Source: Sphingomonas qomolangmaensis
GTDB taxonomy: Bacteria > Pseudomonadota > Alphaproteobacteria > Sphingomonadales > Sphingomonadaceae
Length of the DNA: 64,000 nt
Assembly (NCBI RefSeq): GCF_024496245.1
Contig: NZ_CP101740.1
Location: 1,983,501 to 2,047,500 of the forward strand
Direction of reading: 5' to 3'
The translations under genes and the position numbers were made by a program. The notes beneath the pieces were generated by a model. The model was not told the DNA's origin. It ran no database searches and was given only the letters and a program-made list of their open reading frames with translations. The stretch's first letter is position 1, and each line of letters starts with the position of its first letter. Below are positions 1 through 7,381 of this stretch, in pieces.

Positions 1-292
1 TGATCGATGACATCATGCTGTACTGGCTGCCGAACGCGGGGCCGAGCTCGGCACGCTTCTACTGGGAAGCCGCGCAGGAGATGGCCAAAGGGATGCCAAG
101 CGCGCCCGTGCCGCTGCCGGCGGGTGTCAGCATGTTCCCCGGCGAGCAGGTACGGCTGTCCCGCCGTTGGGCGCAGGCGCGCTTGCCGATCTCCGCTATT
201 TTGGAGAGGCCGCGAGCGGCGGGCATTTCGCGGCAATGGAGAACGCCGAAGCGTTCGTGGCGGACGTCCGCGCGACGTTCCGCGCCACATAG
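1..292 (+). pseudogene. 3' end of an epoxide hydrolase (alpha/beta hydrolase) gene, frameshifted
   Basis: The gene begins upstream of the window. Frame 3 from position 3 reads IDDIMLYWLPNAGPSSARFY and continues to RLSRRWA near 175. From about 185 the family-like sequence continues in frame 2 (DLRYFGEAASGGHFAAMENA, then AFVADVRATF) to a TAG at 290-292. The GGHFAAME stretch carries the C-terminal catalytic His region typical of alpha/beta-hydrolase epoxide hydrolases, which hydrolyse epoxides to diols in the cytoplasm. The join needs a frame change between roughly 165 and 195, so this copy is either broken or carries a sequencing error. Without correction, frame 3 runs on to 302 and loses the catalytic His. 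The family call rests on recognisable sequence; substrate is unknown. Confidence 0.6.
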
Positions 293-638
293 CACCCGAT
301 GATGCGTAGCTCCTTGTGGTAGCATATCACCGCACGCTCGAGGTCACGCTGTTCGGCAATTGCCGGTGTAAGGCCTTGGAATGGGTTGGAAGTCGTTTTA
401 CTTCGGCGCTAGCGCTCCCCGGAACCGGCCGCCCGTTCAGGGCAGGCTATCAGCGTTCCAAGCCCCCTCGGACGGGGCAACGTGCGCACGCGAGAGCCAT
501 GAAATTCTGCGTCCTCGTTCCTGTCGCCAGGACCGTCGCCTGCATCGGTTTCTCGACCACCGGCAGGGCCTGGCATCGATGTGGCCGATACCCGCCCTAG
601 TGCGTTATCGTATTGACGATCATCAAGGAGGCACGGCG
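293..638 (+). other. Non-coding gap
   Basis: No convincing gene is seen. Open frames here are short, Arg/Pro-rich and have no ribosome binding site. The stretch probably carries the promoter of the small gene that starts at 639, but no confident promoter match was found. Confidence 0.4.
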
Positions 639-917
639 ATGACGACTTACCCTTTAAGCGAAGCAGCTACGGTCTTCGGTGTCAAAGCGTTGAACGACGC
701 GACGTCGGAAGTGCTTGGACGAGGCACGCTCGAAGAGTGCTTGGATATCGTTTTGGGTCTCTCATCGGATAGGCGACAGTCGGTTTCCATTGAGATGGAT
801 GATATTGAACTTAAGTTCGGACCGCAGGAAATTGGTGAAATTCTGCAGTTCCTCCGGGAGGAAAGCTCTGGCCTTTCAAGCAACGAGATCGTCCAGATTA
901 AAAACACCGATCCATGA
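639..917 (+). CDS. Hypothetical protein, 92 aa
   Basis: Unrecognised small acidic cytoplasmic protein. The ATG at 639 is preceded by a strong AAGGAGG at 625-631 with 7-nt spacing, which makes it a much better start than the in-frame codons further upstream. The product starts MTTYPLSEAATVFGVKALND, has an amphipathic middle (LEECLDIVLGLSS) and a charged C-terminal half containing MDDIELKFGPQEIGEILQFL. No signal peptide or membrane segment is visible. It stands alone, with gaps of about 350 and 130 nt on its two sides, and A/T-ending codons are commoner than in core genes of the window, consistent with an accessory gene. Function unknown. Confidence 0.6.
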   Translation: MTTYPLSEAATVFGVKALNDATSEVLGRGTLEECLDIVLGLSSDRRQSVSIEMDDIELKFGPQEIGEILQFLREESSGLSSNEIVQIKNTDP

Positions 918-1048
918 ATGGCTAAATACGCCCTAAGCTCGCGATGCCAATAATGGTATGGCAGTTATATCAATATAGCCTCCTGAATTTACGTTCTCCG
1001 CGACCTAAGAAAATGTGCCGTCGATCCTAACAGAAAGCGAAGCTGAAC

Positions 1049-2068
1049 TTGCGTGTACCGGTATCGATCGTAGTTTGCGTCCCCGCCAGGAACGAAGCCG
1101 CCTTGCTTCCTCGGCTTCTCGACGCGCTCTCGGCCCAACGAGATGCACCAGCGTTTGTCCTGTGCCTGCTGCTCGACAGCTGCACTGATGCCAGCGAGGC
1201 GATCGTCCGTTTGCGCGCGGGCTCGCTGCCGTTCGCCACGACTATCTCGACGACATTTTCCGAAACGCCGAATGCCGGGCTCGCGCGGCGAAGGGCGATG
1301 GAAATCGGCCTCTCGGTGGTAACCGGCGAACATCCGCTGATCATCTCTACCGACGCCGATACAGTGCCCGACCCGGAATGGTTGTCGGCCAATCGCGCCG
1401 CGCTCGAAATCGCAGACATTGCGGCCGGCTCGGTCGAGCGCATCGGTGGTGAGGCCTGCCCCACGCAGGACCGGATCGAGGCCTATTACGACGCGCTCTA
1501 TGCGTTGCGGCGCGCCTTCGATCCGGTGCCGTGGGAGGCGGCAAAGACGCATCATTACACAAGCGCCGCCAGCCTGGCCTTTCGCGCCGACGCCTATGGC
1601 GCGCTCGGCGGATTCGCGCCGATCGGGCATGGTGAAGACGGGAAGATCATCGATGCGGCGCATCGCGTGGGGCTGCGCGTCAGGCACGACGCCGCGATCC
1701 GCGTGCGGACCTCGGCACGGCGCGACGGGCGCGCGGTGGGCGGGCTGGCCGAGCATCTCCGCCGACTCGATGCCGATGGCGGCGAACCCCTCGTCGCGCA
1801 TCCCGAGGACGCCGCCTGGCGCTATCGCCGATACGCCGCGGCGCGACACGCATGGGACAATATGGCCGCCGCCCGGCTTGCGCTCGCGGTGCTGCTCGCG
1901 TGCGAAGTCGCGCATATCGACCGGGTTGCCGCCGACGTAGAAAACGCGCAGGCGTTCGCGACTCGCGTCGTTCCCGACGTGCCGGGCGGCGAGCGGCAGG
2001 TTCCCCTCGCCGATGCCGAGGTGGCCTTGGCGCGGCTATGCGTGCCCGATCAGGTGCTGGCTGCATGA
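1049..2068 (+). CDS. GT2-family glycosyltransferase, first gene of a four-gene cluster
   Basis: Family 2 (GT-A fold) glycosyltransferase of 339 aa, expected to transfer a sugar from a nucleotide-sugar donor. The N-terminus has the beta strand SIVVCVPARNEAALLPRLL (residues 6-24) and a DxD-like metal/nucleotide motif TDAD at 101-104, followed by VPDPEWL. No transmembrane segment is obvious, so it is probably cytoplasmic, unlike NodC-type synthases. The start is a TTG at 1049 with a weak upstream purine run; MRVPVSIVV fits the family N-terminus. The stop (TGA 2066-2068) overlaps the ATG of the next gene in an ATGA, so the genes are translationally coupled. The neighbours suggest it builds or decorates an amino-sugar product. 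Acceptor and donor are unknown. Confidence 0.85.
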   Translation: MRVPVSIVVCVPARNEAALLPRLLDALSAQRDAPAFVLCLLLDSCTDASEAIVRLRAGSLPFATTISTTFSETPNAGLARRRAMEIGLSVVTGEHPLIISTDADTVPDPEWLSANRAALEIADIAAGSVERIGGEACPTQDRIEAYYDALYALRRAFDPVPWEAAKTHHYTSAASLAFRADAYGALGGFAPIGHGEDGKIIDAAHRVGLRVRHDAAIRVRTSARRDGRAVGGLAEHLRRLDADGGEPLVAHPEDAAWRYRRYAAARHAWDNMAAARLALAVLLACEVAHIDRVAADVENAQAFATRVVPDVPGGERQVPLADAEVALARLCVPDQVLAA

Positions 2069-3084
2069 CCGACCCCACATCGCTCGGCGCTGTCTTGGCG
2101 CGCTATGAAGCGGATTCGGTCGATCAGCTTCCCGCAGCGCTGGCGGCGTTGCATCGCTTGCTGCCGGTGCGCGGCGATCCCGCGACGCCCGAGGATCTGC
2201 TGGCGTTGCTGCGGATGCTGCATGCGATCGCCCGCCGCGACCTGCCGCTGGCGCGATTGTTCGAAGGCCATGTCGACGCGCTGCAGATCATCGCCCGCTA
2301 CGACCCAGCGATTGTGCAGGGCGCCGAAGCCGCAGCGGCACGGAGCGGGATCTTCGGCGTATGGAATGCGGCCCTCCCCGACGAGCCGCTGCGCGTCGTC
2401 GACGGAAAGCTGCACGGCGGCAAGAGCTTCGCCTCGGGCGCCGGCGTGCTGACCCACGCGCTGGCCGGCGCCGACACCGTCGACGGCAATCGGCTGGTGC
2501 TGATCGATCTCGCAGCGTCGCGGCCGGCGATCGACCGATCGCGGTGGCAGGTGGTGGGCATGCAACGGTCCGAATCGCACGTGGTTCGGTGGGACGGCGC
2601 ACCGCCGGCCAGTTTCGGCTTCGTCGGCGATCCCGGCGATTACGCCCGCGAGCCCTTCTTCAGCGGCGGGGCGCTTCGCTTCGTCGCGTGTCACGCCGGC
2701 GGCGTCGCGGCGCTGTTTGACCATGTACGTGACCATCTGCTCACCACCGAGCGTGCCGAAGATCCGCACCAGGCGGGGCGGCTGGCCGAACTCTATACCG
2801 CCGCCGAATCGGCCGCTGCCGCAATCAGGACCGCAGCCGCCGCCTGGGGGCAGCCGGGGTTCGTCGATCACGTTGCCGCCGCGCGAATGATCGTCACCGC
2901 CTGTGCCGAACGCGCGATCCTCACCGCGCAAACGGCGGTGGGAGTCGGCGGCATGTTCATCACGCATCCGCTGTCGGCGGCGCTCACCGACCTGATGGTC
3001 TATATCCGCCAGCCGATGCCCGATGCCCAGCGGATGCGCGTCGGCAAGGCTGCTGCGGGCGGCTTGCTGGACCCCGGCTTGTGA
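2065..3084 (+). CDS. Acyl-CoA dehydrogenase-like protein
   Basis: 339-aa protein resembling the acyl-CoA dehydrogenase fold but shorter than the usual ~380 aa. The N-terminal part is helical with a LARLFEGHVDAL stretch. The middle has the beta-domain-like GKLHGGKSFASGAG. The C-terminal helical domain includes AARMIVTACAERAILTAQTAVGVGGMF. ACADs are flavoproteins that desaturate acyl thioesters; here the role is uncertain because the cluster has no other beta-oxidation gene. ATG at 2065 overlaps the previous TGA and its own TGA overlaps the GTG of the next gene, so all are co-translated. A role in making or attaching an acyl group to the product of the cluster is inference. I recall such ACAD-like proteins being annotated beside PIG-L deacetylases in other alphaproteobacteria. 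Confidence 0.7.
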   Translation: MTDPTSLGAVLARYEADSVDQLPAALAALHRLLPVRGDPATPEDLLALLRMLHAIARRDLPLARLFEGHVDALQIIARYDPAIVQGAEAAAARSGIFGVWNAALPDEPLRVVDGKLHGGKSFASGAGVLTHALAGADTVDGNRLVLIDLAASRPAIDRSRWQVVGMQRSESHVVRWDGAPPASFGFVGDPGDYAREPFFSGGALRFVACHAGGVAALFDHVRDHLLTTERAEDPHQAGRLAELYTAAESAAAAIRTAAAAWGQPGFVDHVAAARMIVTACAERAILTAQTAVGVGGMFITHPLSAALTDLMVYIRQPMPDAQRMRVGKAAAGGLLDPGL

Positions 3085-3734
3085 AACCCCTGTCGATCGC
3101 GCGCGTGCGCAGCGCACTGGTCGTCGCCCCGCATGCCGATGACGAGACGATCGGTGCCTATGGCCTGATCCGCGCGCTGACGGGACGAGGCGCGCGCGTG
3201 ACGGTCGCGGTGGTCACCGACGGCGCGGGGTCGCACCCCAACAGCATCCGCTGGCGGCGACCGCGGCTGGTGGCGGCGCGGCGTCGTGAAACGCTCGAAG
3301 CGATGCACCGCATCGGGGTGCCGGCGGGACGCGTCGTCTTCCTCGGCCTGCCCGATGGCGCATTGCCGGCGTTGGCCGTTCCCTTGCGACGGACCTTGGC
3401 GCGGCTGGTCCGGCGACATCGCGAGCTCGACTTGCTGATCGGCCCGGCGCGCGACGACGACCATCCCGATCACCGCGCGATCGCCCAAGGGCTGCCGCAA
3501 ACGGGCGCACGGCGGCTGGAATATCTGGTCTGGCCCAACCGCCAGTCGGCATCGGCGGCAGCGACGCATTGGCTTCGCTTGGGCGGACTGGCGGCCGCCA
3601 AGCGCGGCGCGATCGGTCGCTATCGCACCCAGACTGGGACTATCACCGACGATCCCGGCGGCTTCACGATGTCACGCCAGGAACGCGCCCGCTTCGCAAG
3701 GCCGGTCGAGCTTTTCCGGGACCGCAGGGTTTGA
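3081..3734 (+). CDS. PIG-L (LmbE) family N-deacetylase
   Basis: 217-aa member of the PIG-L/LmbE family: zinc-dependent enzymes that remove N-acetyl groups from GlcNAc-containing molecules. The hallmark motif is present as PHADDE at residues 17-22 (the usual form is PHPDDE; Ala replaces Pro), with the metal-binding His and Asp kept. The downstream zinc motif RDDDHPDHRAI is intact near residue 130. No signal peptide, so cytoplasmic. The start is GTG at 3081 overlapping the preceding TGA, and the stop TGA at 3732-3734 overlaps the TTG start of the next gene. In related clusters I recall this domain being fused to the methyltransferase encoded next; here they are two genes. Likely substrate: the glycoside formed by the upstream glycosyltransferase. 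Confidence 0.88.
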   Translation: MKPLSIARVRSALVVAPHADDETIGAYGLIRALTGRGARVTVAVVTDGAGSHPNSIRWRRPRLVAARRRETLEAMHRIGVPAGRVVFLGLPDGALPALAVPLRRTLARLVRRHRELDLLIGPARDDDHPDHRAIAQGLPQTGARRLEYLVWPNRQSASAAATHWLRLGGLAAAKRGAIGRYRTQTGTITDDPGGFTMSRQERARFARPVELFRDRRV

Positions 3735-4315
3735 GCCCGATCGATCTCGCCGGTTTCGATGCGAAGTTCAGCGGCAACGACGACCCCTGGTCGACCTTCA
3801 CCGACCGCGACGAAGCCCGCAAACGCCGCGCGATCCTGCGCGGTATCGGCGGCCAAAAGGTCGGGCGCGTGCTCGAACTCGCCGCGGGGAACGGATCGAA
3901 CAGCGCAGCGCTTGCCCGCCTAGCGCTGCGCCTGGACGCGACCGAAGGCACGCCGAGCGGCGTCAAGCTGGTTGCCCGCGCGGTGGCCGGCAACCGCCGC
4001 GTCCGCGTTTCACGCCTCGTCCTGCCGGGCCGTTTTCCCCGCGCGACCTATGACGCGGTCGTGATCGCCGAAATGCTGTATTATCTGAGCCCTCGCGACA
4101 TGGCCGCGGTCGCGCGCGCCGTCGCCGCCGCGCTGCGGCCCGGCGGTCGCCTCATACTGGCGCATCACCGCGTCGATTATCCCGATTTCGTCCAACACGC
4201 CGCCCACATCCATCGCCGCTTCCTGGCCGCGAGCGGCGTGGCTTGGCGGCTTGGTGGCGGGCTACGCAATGGGCGGTGGCGGGTGCAGACCTACTGCAGC
4301 GGTCCAAGCACATGA
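3731..4315 (+). CDS. NodS-like class I SAM-dependent methyltransferase
   Basis: 194-aa class I methyltransferase. The start is taken as the TTG at 3731, which overlaps the upstream TGA; in-frame sequence further upstream lies inside the deacetylase gene and is not family-like. Residues 16-20 (NDDPW) followed by DEARKRRAIL match the N-terminal signature of NodS-type N-methyltransferases. The SAM motif LELAAGNG sits at about 49-56, and a second motif reads YDAVVIAEMLYYLSPRD. NodS methylates the free amine of N-deacetylated chito-oligosaccharides, so its presence directly behind a PIG-L deacetylase suggests methylation of the amine freed by that enzyme (inference). It is the last gene of the cluster; the next gene starts 135 nt downstream with its own ribosome binding site. 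Confidence 0.82.
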   Translation: MSPIDLAGFDAKFSGNDDPWSTFTDRDEARKRRAILRGIGGQKVGRVLELAAGNGSNSAALARLALRLDATEGTPSGVKLVARAVAGNRRVRVSRLVLPGRFPRATYDAVVIAEMLYYLSPRDMAAVARAVAAALRPGGRLILAHHRVDYPDFVQHAAHIHRRFLAASGVAWRLGGGLRNGRWRVQTYCSGPST

Positions 4316-4450
4316 GCATGAACCGCATTCTGAAAGGCCGCTGGCCGAGTTGGTGGGATCCCGACAGCTGCGCGACGAGCCTTCGAACCGGAAGCGAGGG
4401 ACCTTATCGCGAGGCAATCGTTGTGCAGGCTCAACCACTCGGAGCTAGCC

Positions 4451-4897
4451 ATGAACCAAGTAAACGAAGTGTCGCTTCTGAACGGCCTCATCAAGACGAC
4501 GCTCGACAGCATGAAGGGGTATGAGGAAGCTGCAAAGGATGCGGAGAGCACCCAATATGCAACGATGTTCGCAGAATTCGCTCGCGACCGCGCGCAGGTT
4601 GCGACCGAGCTGCAGGGGCAGGTCCGCACACTTGGTGGCGAGCCGGAAATGGATTCCAGCATGCTTGGCGCTGCGCACCGCACATTCATGAACCTGAAAG
4701 AGGCTATCACCGGCCACGATGACAGGGCGATCATCGAGGAGGTCGAGCGGGGCGAAGACCACATCAAGGCCAAGTTCGAAGAAGCGATGGCCGATAGCGA
4801 ACTGTCACCCACCACTCGTGCTGCCATCACTGCGGGATATGCATCGGTTCGGGAAGGCCACGACAAAATGAGCACGCTAAAGCACGGGATGGCGTAG
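4451..4897 (+). CDS. DUF2383 / PA2169-family four-helix-bundle protein
   Basis: 148-aa all-helical protein, MNQVNEVSLLNGLIKTTLDS at its start, matching the PA2169-type four-helix-bundle (ferritin-like, DUF2383) family. Acidic and histidine residues that could bind metal occur along the helices (for example KGYEEAAKDAE and EEVERGEDHIKAKFEEA). Molecular function in this family is not established; it is often found with stress genes. The start at 4451 has GGAG at 4441-4444 with 6-nt spacing. It is followed by the homopolymer tract at 4923 and stands apart from the glycosyltransferase cluster, although co-regulation cannot be excluded. Confidence 0.82.
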   Translation: MNQVNEVSLLNGLIKTTLDSMKGYEEAAKDAESTQYATMFAEFARDRAQVATELQGQVRTLGGEPEMDSSMLGAAHRTFMNLKEAITGHDDRAIIEEVERGEDHIKAKFEEAMADSELSPTTRAAITAGYASVREGHDKMSTLKHGMA

Positions 4898-4922
4898 GTA
4901 GCGGGGTGCGGCCGATATCATC

Positions 4923-4948
4923 GGGGGGCCCCCCCCCCCCCCCCCCCC
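4923..4948. repeat. G6-C20 homopolymer tract
   Basis: Six G followed by an uninterrupted run of 20 C, 25 nt after the stop of the DUF2383 gene and 37 nt before the end of the converging small membrane-protein gene. It could form a G/C hairpin or change length by slipped-strand mispairing, but it may also be a sequencing or assembly artefact. Confidence 0.9.
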
Positions 4949-4984
4949 ACCTCCGACACGCCTGGGCATAGATCTTAGGTAGCT

Positions 4985-5179
4985 TCAGACGGGCGGTGAA
5001 TGATCGGGAGCACTTTTTCCTGCGTCCAAATCGCGACCCACGTTGCGTTCCTGCTTGCCATCCATCGAGTGGGCATTCGAGCGTTTTCGCATAAACCAGG
5101 CTAGCGCTATACAAGCTGCCAGCAATACCCCGATCAGCGTCATTAAGTTCAGCGACGATAGAAAATCTACACGCGACAT
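4985..5179 (-). CDS. Small single-pass membrane protein, 64 aa
   Basis: Unrecognised peptide with one clear transmembrane segment at about residues 11-30 (LMTLIGVLLAACIALAWF), followed by a positive patch MRKRSN and a hydrophilic tail, which predicts a cytoplasmic C-terminus. ATG at 5177-5179 is preceded on the minus strand by a GAAGGA-type ribosome binding site about 8 nt upstream. It converges with the DUF2383 gene across the homopolymer tract. Moderate confidence because it is short. Confidence 0.5.
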   Translation of the reverse strand: MSRVDFLSSLNLMTLIGVLLAACIALAWFMRKRSNAHSMDGKQERNVGRDLDAGKSAPDHSPPV

Positions 5180-5478
5180 AGAGGCGTCCTTCTTTCATCC
5201 CCGCCAATGTTGAACAGCGCGTATCATTGCGGATATTTCCCTTGAAAGATCCGCCTGCTCTTGAACGTAATGCAGCTTCGCCTTTGTCGCCCAAGAAAGC
5301 TTATGTGGCTTACAGGTTAACACACATCAACATTGCAGACATTTCAATTTGTCGGCCCAAGGGTTTCACGGCCGGCCCACTGTCGCTTCATATTTGGCGA
5401 CCCATTCGCTGTCGCTGGCGGCCTAGCTCGCTCGCCGATCGCTAATGTCTTCGCGGTTTTAACTGCAGGATGACTAGC
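5180..5478. other. Intergenic region between divergent small membrane protein and HU genes
   Basis: About 300 nt of relatively AT-rich sequence between diverging genes, so it should hold both promoters. No reliable -35/-10 pair, operator or RNA gene was recognised by eye. Confidence 0.4.
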
Positions 5479-5775
5479 ATGAATATGACCGAGCTGACCA
5501 AAGCCGTTGCGGAGTCGACCGGTTCGAGCGACGCTGACGCAAAGCGCGCAATCACCCCCGTTTTCGATCAAATTACCAGCGCAGCTGCAAAGGGCGACGA
5601 GGTTCCGATCCCGGGCTTTGGCACGTTCAGCGTAAAGGACCGTCCAGAACGCCAGGGCCGCAATCCCTCGAACGGTGAAGCTATCACCATCGCGGCATCG
5701 AAGAACCTTGCGTTCAAGCCGGTGAAGGGCCTCAAGGATAAGCTCGGAGCCATTGGCGCCGGTGGGATAACGTGA
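5479..5775 (+). CDS. HU-family DNA-binding protein
   Basis: 98-aa HU/IHF-family nucleoid protein that bends DNA non-specifically as a dimer. MNMTELTKAVAESTGSS gives the helical N-terminus; the core signature IPGFGTFSVKDRPERQGRNP is intact and includes the Arg/Pro-containing beta arm. The C-terminal tail (FKPVKGLKDKLGAIGAG) is slightly extended. I chose ATG 5479 rather than ATG 5470 because GCAGG at 5465-5469 is then at a workable spacing and MNMTEL fits HU better. Its location in an accessory region beside stress-type genes suggests an additional rather than the main HU paralogue (inference). Confidence 0.9.
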   Translation: MNMTELTKAVAESTGSSDADAKRAITPVFDQITSAAAKGDEVPIPGFGTFSVKDRPERQGRNPSNGEAITIAASKNLAFKPVKGLKDKLGAIGAGGIT

Positions 5776-5897
5776 GCGCGCGTCATTTGGTCTGGAATTC
5801 GCCCACGTAATTCACCTGTCGCTTGCAAACGCGTCGGCAGGCTTGACCCAATATTCGGAAGTCCAAAGCAGTCCTCGCGCTTCCCAGAAGCGGTCGT

Positions 5898-7352
5898 TCA
5901 TTCAGGCGCTGCGGTAGCGCCACCCGCCGCCATAGCCGATCGCTTTTGACTGGCGTCGATCTCCGCACCCCACGGATCGCGCGCCGCAACCGCGGTTCCC
6001 GCAGTTGTAAAGTCCATGAGCATATCCGCGGCCGCGTCATATGCCGGCCAGGCGGTCAGGCCCACGCCGTTAGGATCCCCCCATTTGGCGAAATTGACGA
6101 CATAGGCGCTGATCGTCTTGCCCGTCGCGATGTCCTTCGGCGTGGTCTCGTCGCCATATTTGATCGCCGTGGTGTCGAAGAAGAACGGGATCTCGCTGGC
6201 GTGCTGCGCGCCTGGCTGGCCGACCGAGTCCGCCACGTACGAGAAGCGATAATGCCACACCGGCACCCCTTGCGCCGCGATCTTGGCCGCGGCGCTGCGC
6301 GCGCCGGCGATCATGAAGCCGGACTTGCCGCCCATGTCGGCGCTGGTCGCGCCGATCAACATCGGCACCTTGGTGAAGTTCCCCGATCGGTAGGCGGCGT
6401 CGTGATCGACGACGATCCGACCGTCGCGGAACGGGCCGCTGAAGGTTCGGGGGCCTGGCTTGGGTTGGAACAACTGCACCATGCTCAGCCCGTCGGTAAC
6501 CTGGTCCGCGCTGAGCGCACGCAGCTTGGTCAGCGTCTGCGGGTCCTGCGGTGCGATCCCCTTGCTTTGTGCGAAATCGGCGTAGATTTGTTCGACATCG
6601 CCAAGCGCGGGGGTCGCAGGTGCCTCGGCATTGCCCCCCGACATCACGACCGCCTTATGGAACAGGCCCTTCGCCAAGGGCGTGGTGACGAGGGCATGGA
6701 CCGACATGCCGCCCGCGCTTTCGCCCATGATCGTCACGTTCGCCGGGTCGCCGCCCAGCGCGGCGATGTTGCGCTGGACCCATTTGAGCGCAGCGATCTG
6801 ATCGAGGAAGCCGTAATTGCCGATCAGCCCGGCATCGGGGTCTTCCTTGGTCAGCTGCGGCAGCGCGAAGCTGCCGAAGCGTCCGACGCGATAGTTGAAG
6901 CTGACGAACACCACCCCTTGCCGCGCCAAATTTTCCCCCGAATAGGTCGGGGGCGAGGCACCGCCGTTCACGAAGCCGCCGCCATAGATCCAGACGATTA
7001 CGGGCAACTTCCCCTTGGCCGTCGCGGGCTTCCAGACATTGGCATAGAGGCAATCTTCGGCGGGCGTCGTCCCGAGCGGCGCGGCATCGCCGCCGAACGG
7101 GACCTGCATGCAATCGCTGCTATACGCCTTGGCCTCGCGCACGCCGCTCCATTTCGCCGCGGGTTGCGGCGCGCGCCACCGCAGCGGGCCGATCGGCGGC
7201 GCGGCGAAGGGAACGCCCTTCCAGGTGAGCACGCCATCGGCCTCGACCCCCGCAAGCCGCCCGGTATCGATCGATACAATGGCAGGGGTGCGCTGCGCCT
7301 GCGCGGTTCCTGGCAGCACAAGCGCGGCGGTGATCATCAGTCGAGCGAGCAT
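5898..7352 (-). CDS. Exported type-B carboxylesterase
   Basis: 484-aa carboxylesterase/lipase type B (alpha/beta hydrolase; Ser-His-Glu/Asp triad) that hydrolyses carboxylic esters. A Sec signal peptide is visible (MLARLMITAALVLPGTAQAQ), so it acts in the periplasm or outside. Family motifs present: EDCLYANVW, the oxyanion loop YGGGFVNGG, and the nucleophile elbow GESAGG. The ATG at 7352 has GGAG with 7-nt spacing and gives a compact signal peptide; an ATG at 7382 overlapping the upstream gene's TGA is possible but puts 10 extra residues before the signal. It follows a second esterase by 29 nt on the same strand, so the two are probably one operon. Confidence 0.88.
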   Translation of the reverse strand: MLARLMITAALVLPGTAQAQRTPAIVSIDTGRLAGVEADGVLTWKGVPFAAPPIGPLRWRAPQPAAKWSGVREAKAYSSDCMQVPFGGDAAPLGTTPAEDCLYANVWKPATAKGKLPVIVWIYGGGFVNGGASPPTYSGENLARQGVVFVSFNYRVGRFGSFALPQLTKEDPDAGLIGNYGFLDQIAALKWVQRNIAALGGDPANVTIMGESAGGMSVHALVTTPLAKGLFHKAVVMSGGNAEAPATPALGDVEQIYADFAQSKGIAPQDPQTLTKLRALSADQVTDGLSMVQLFQPKPGPRTFSGPFRDGRIVVDHDAAYRSGNFTKVPMLIGATSADMGGKSGFMIAGARSAAAKIAAQGVPVWHYRFSYVADSVGQPGAQHASEIPFFFDTTAIKYGDETTPKDIATGKTISAYVVNFAKWGDPNGVGLTAWPAYDAAADMLMDFTTAGTAVAARDPWGAEIDASQKRSAMAAGGATAAPE

Positions 7353-7381
7353 CGCGGTCTCCGAAAAACATGGCCTGGTCA

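Noticed and set aside
316..600. Possible gene before the small hypothetical at 639
   Set aside because: No ribosome binding site, unnatural composition, and the in-frame extension of the 639 gene in this area is not supported.
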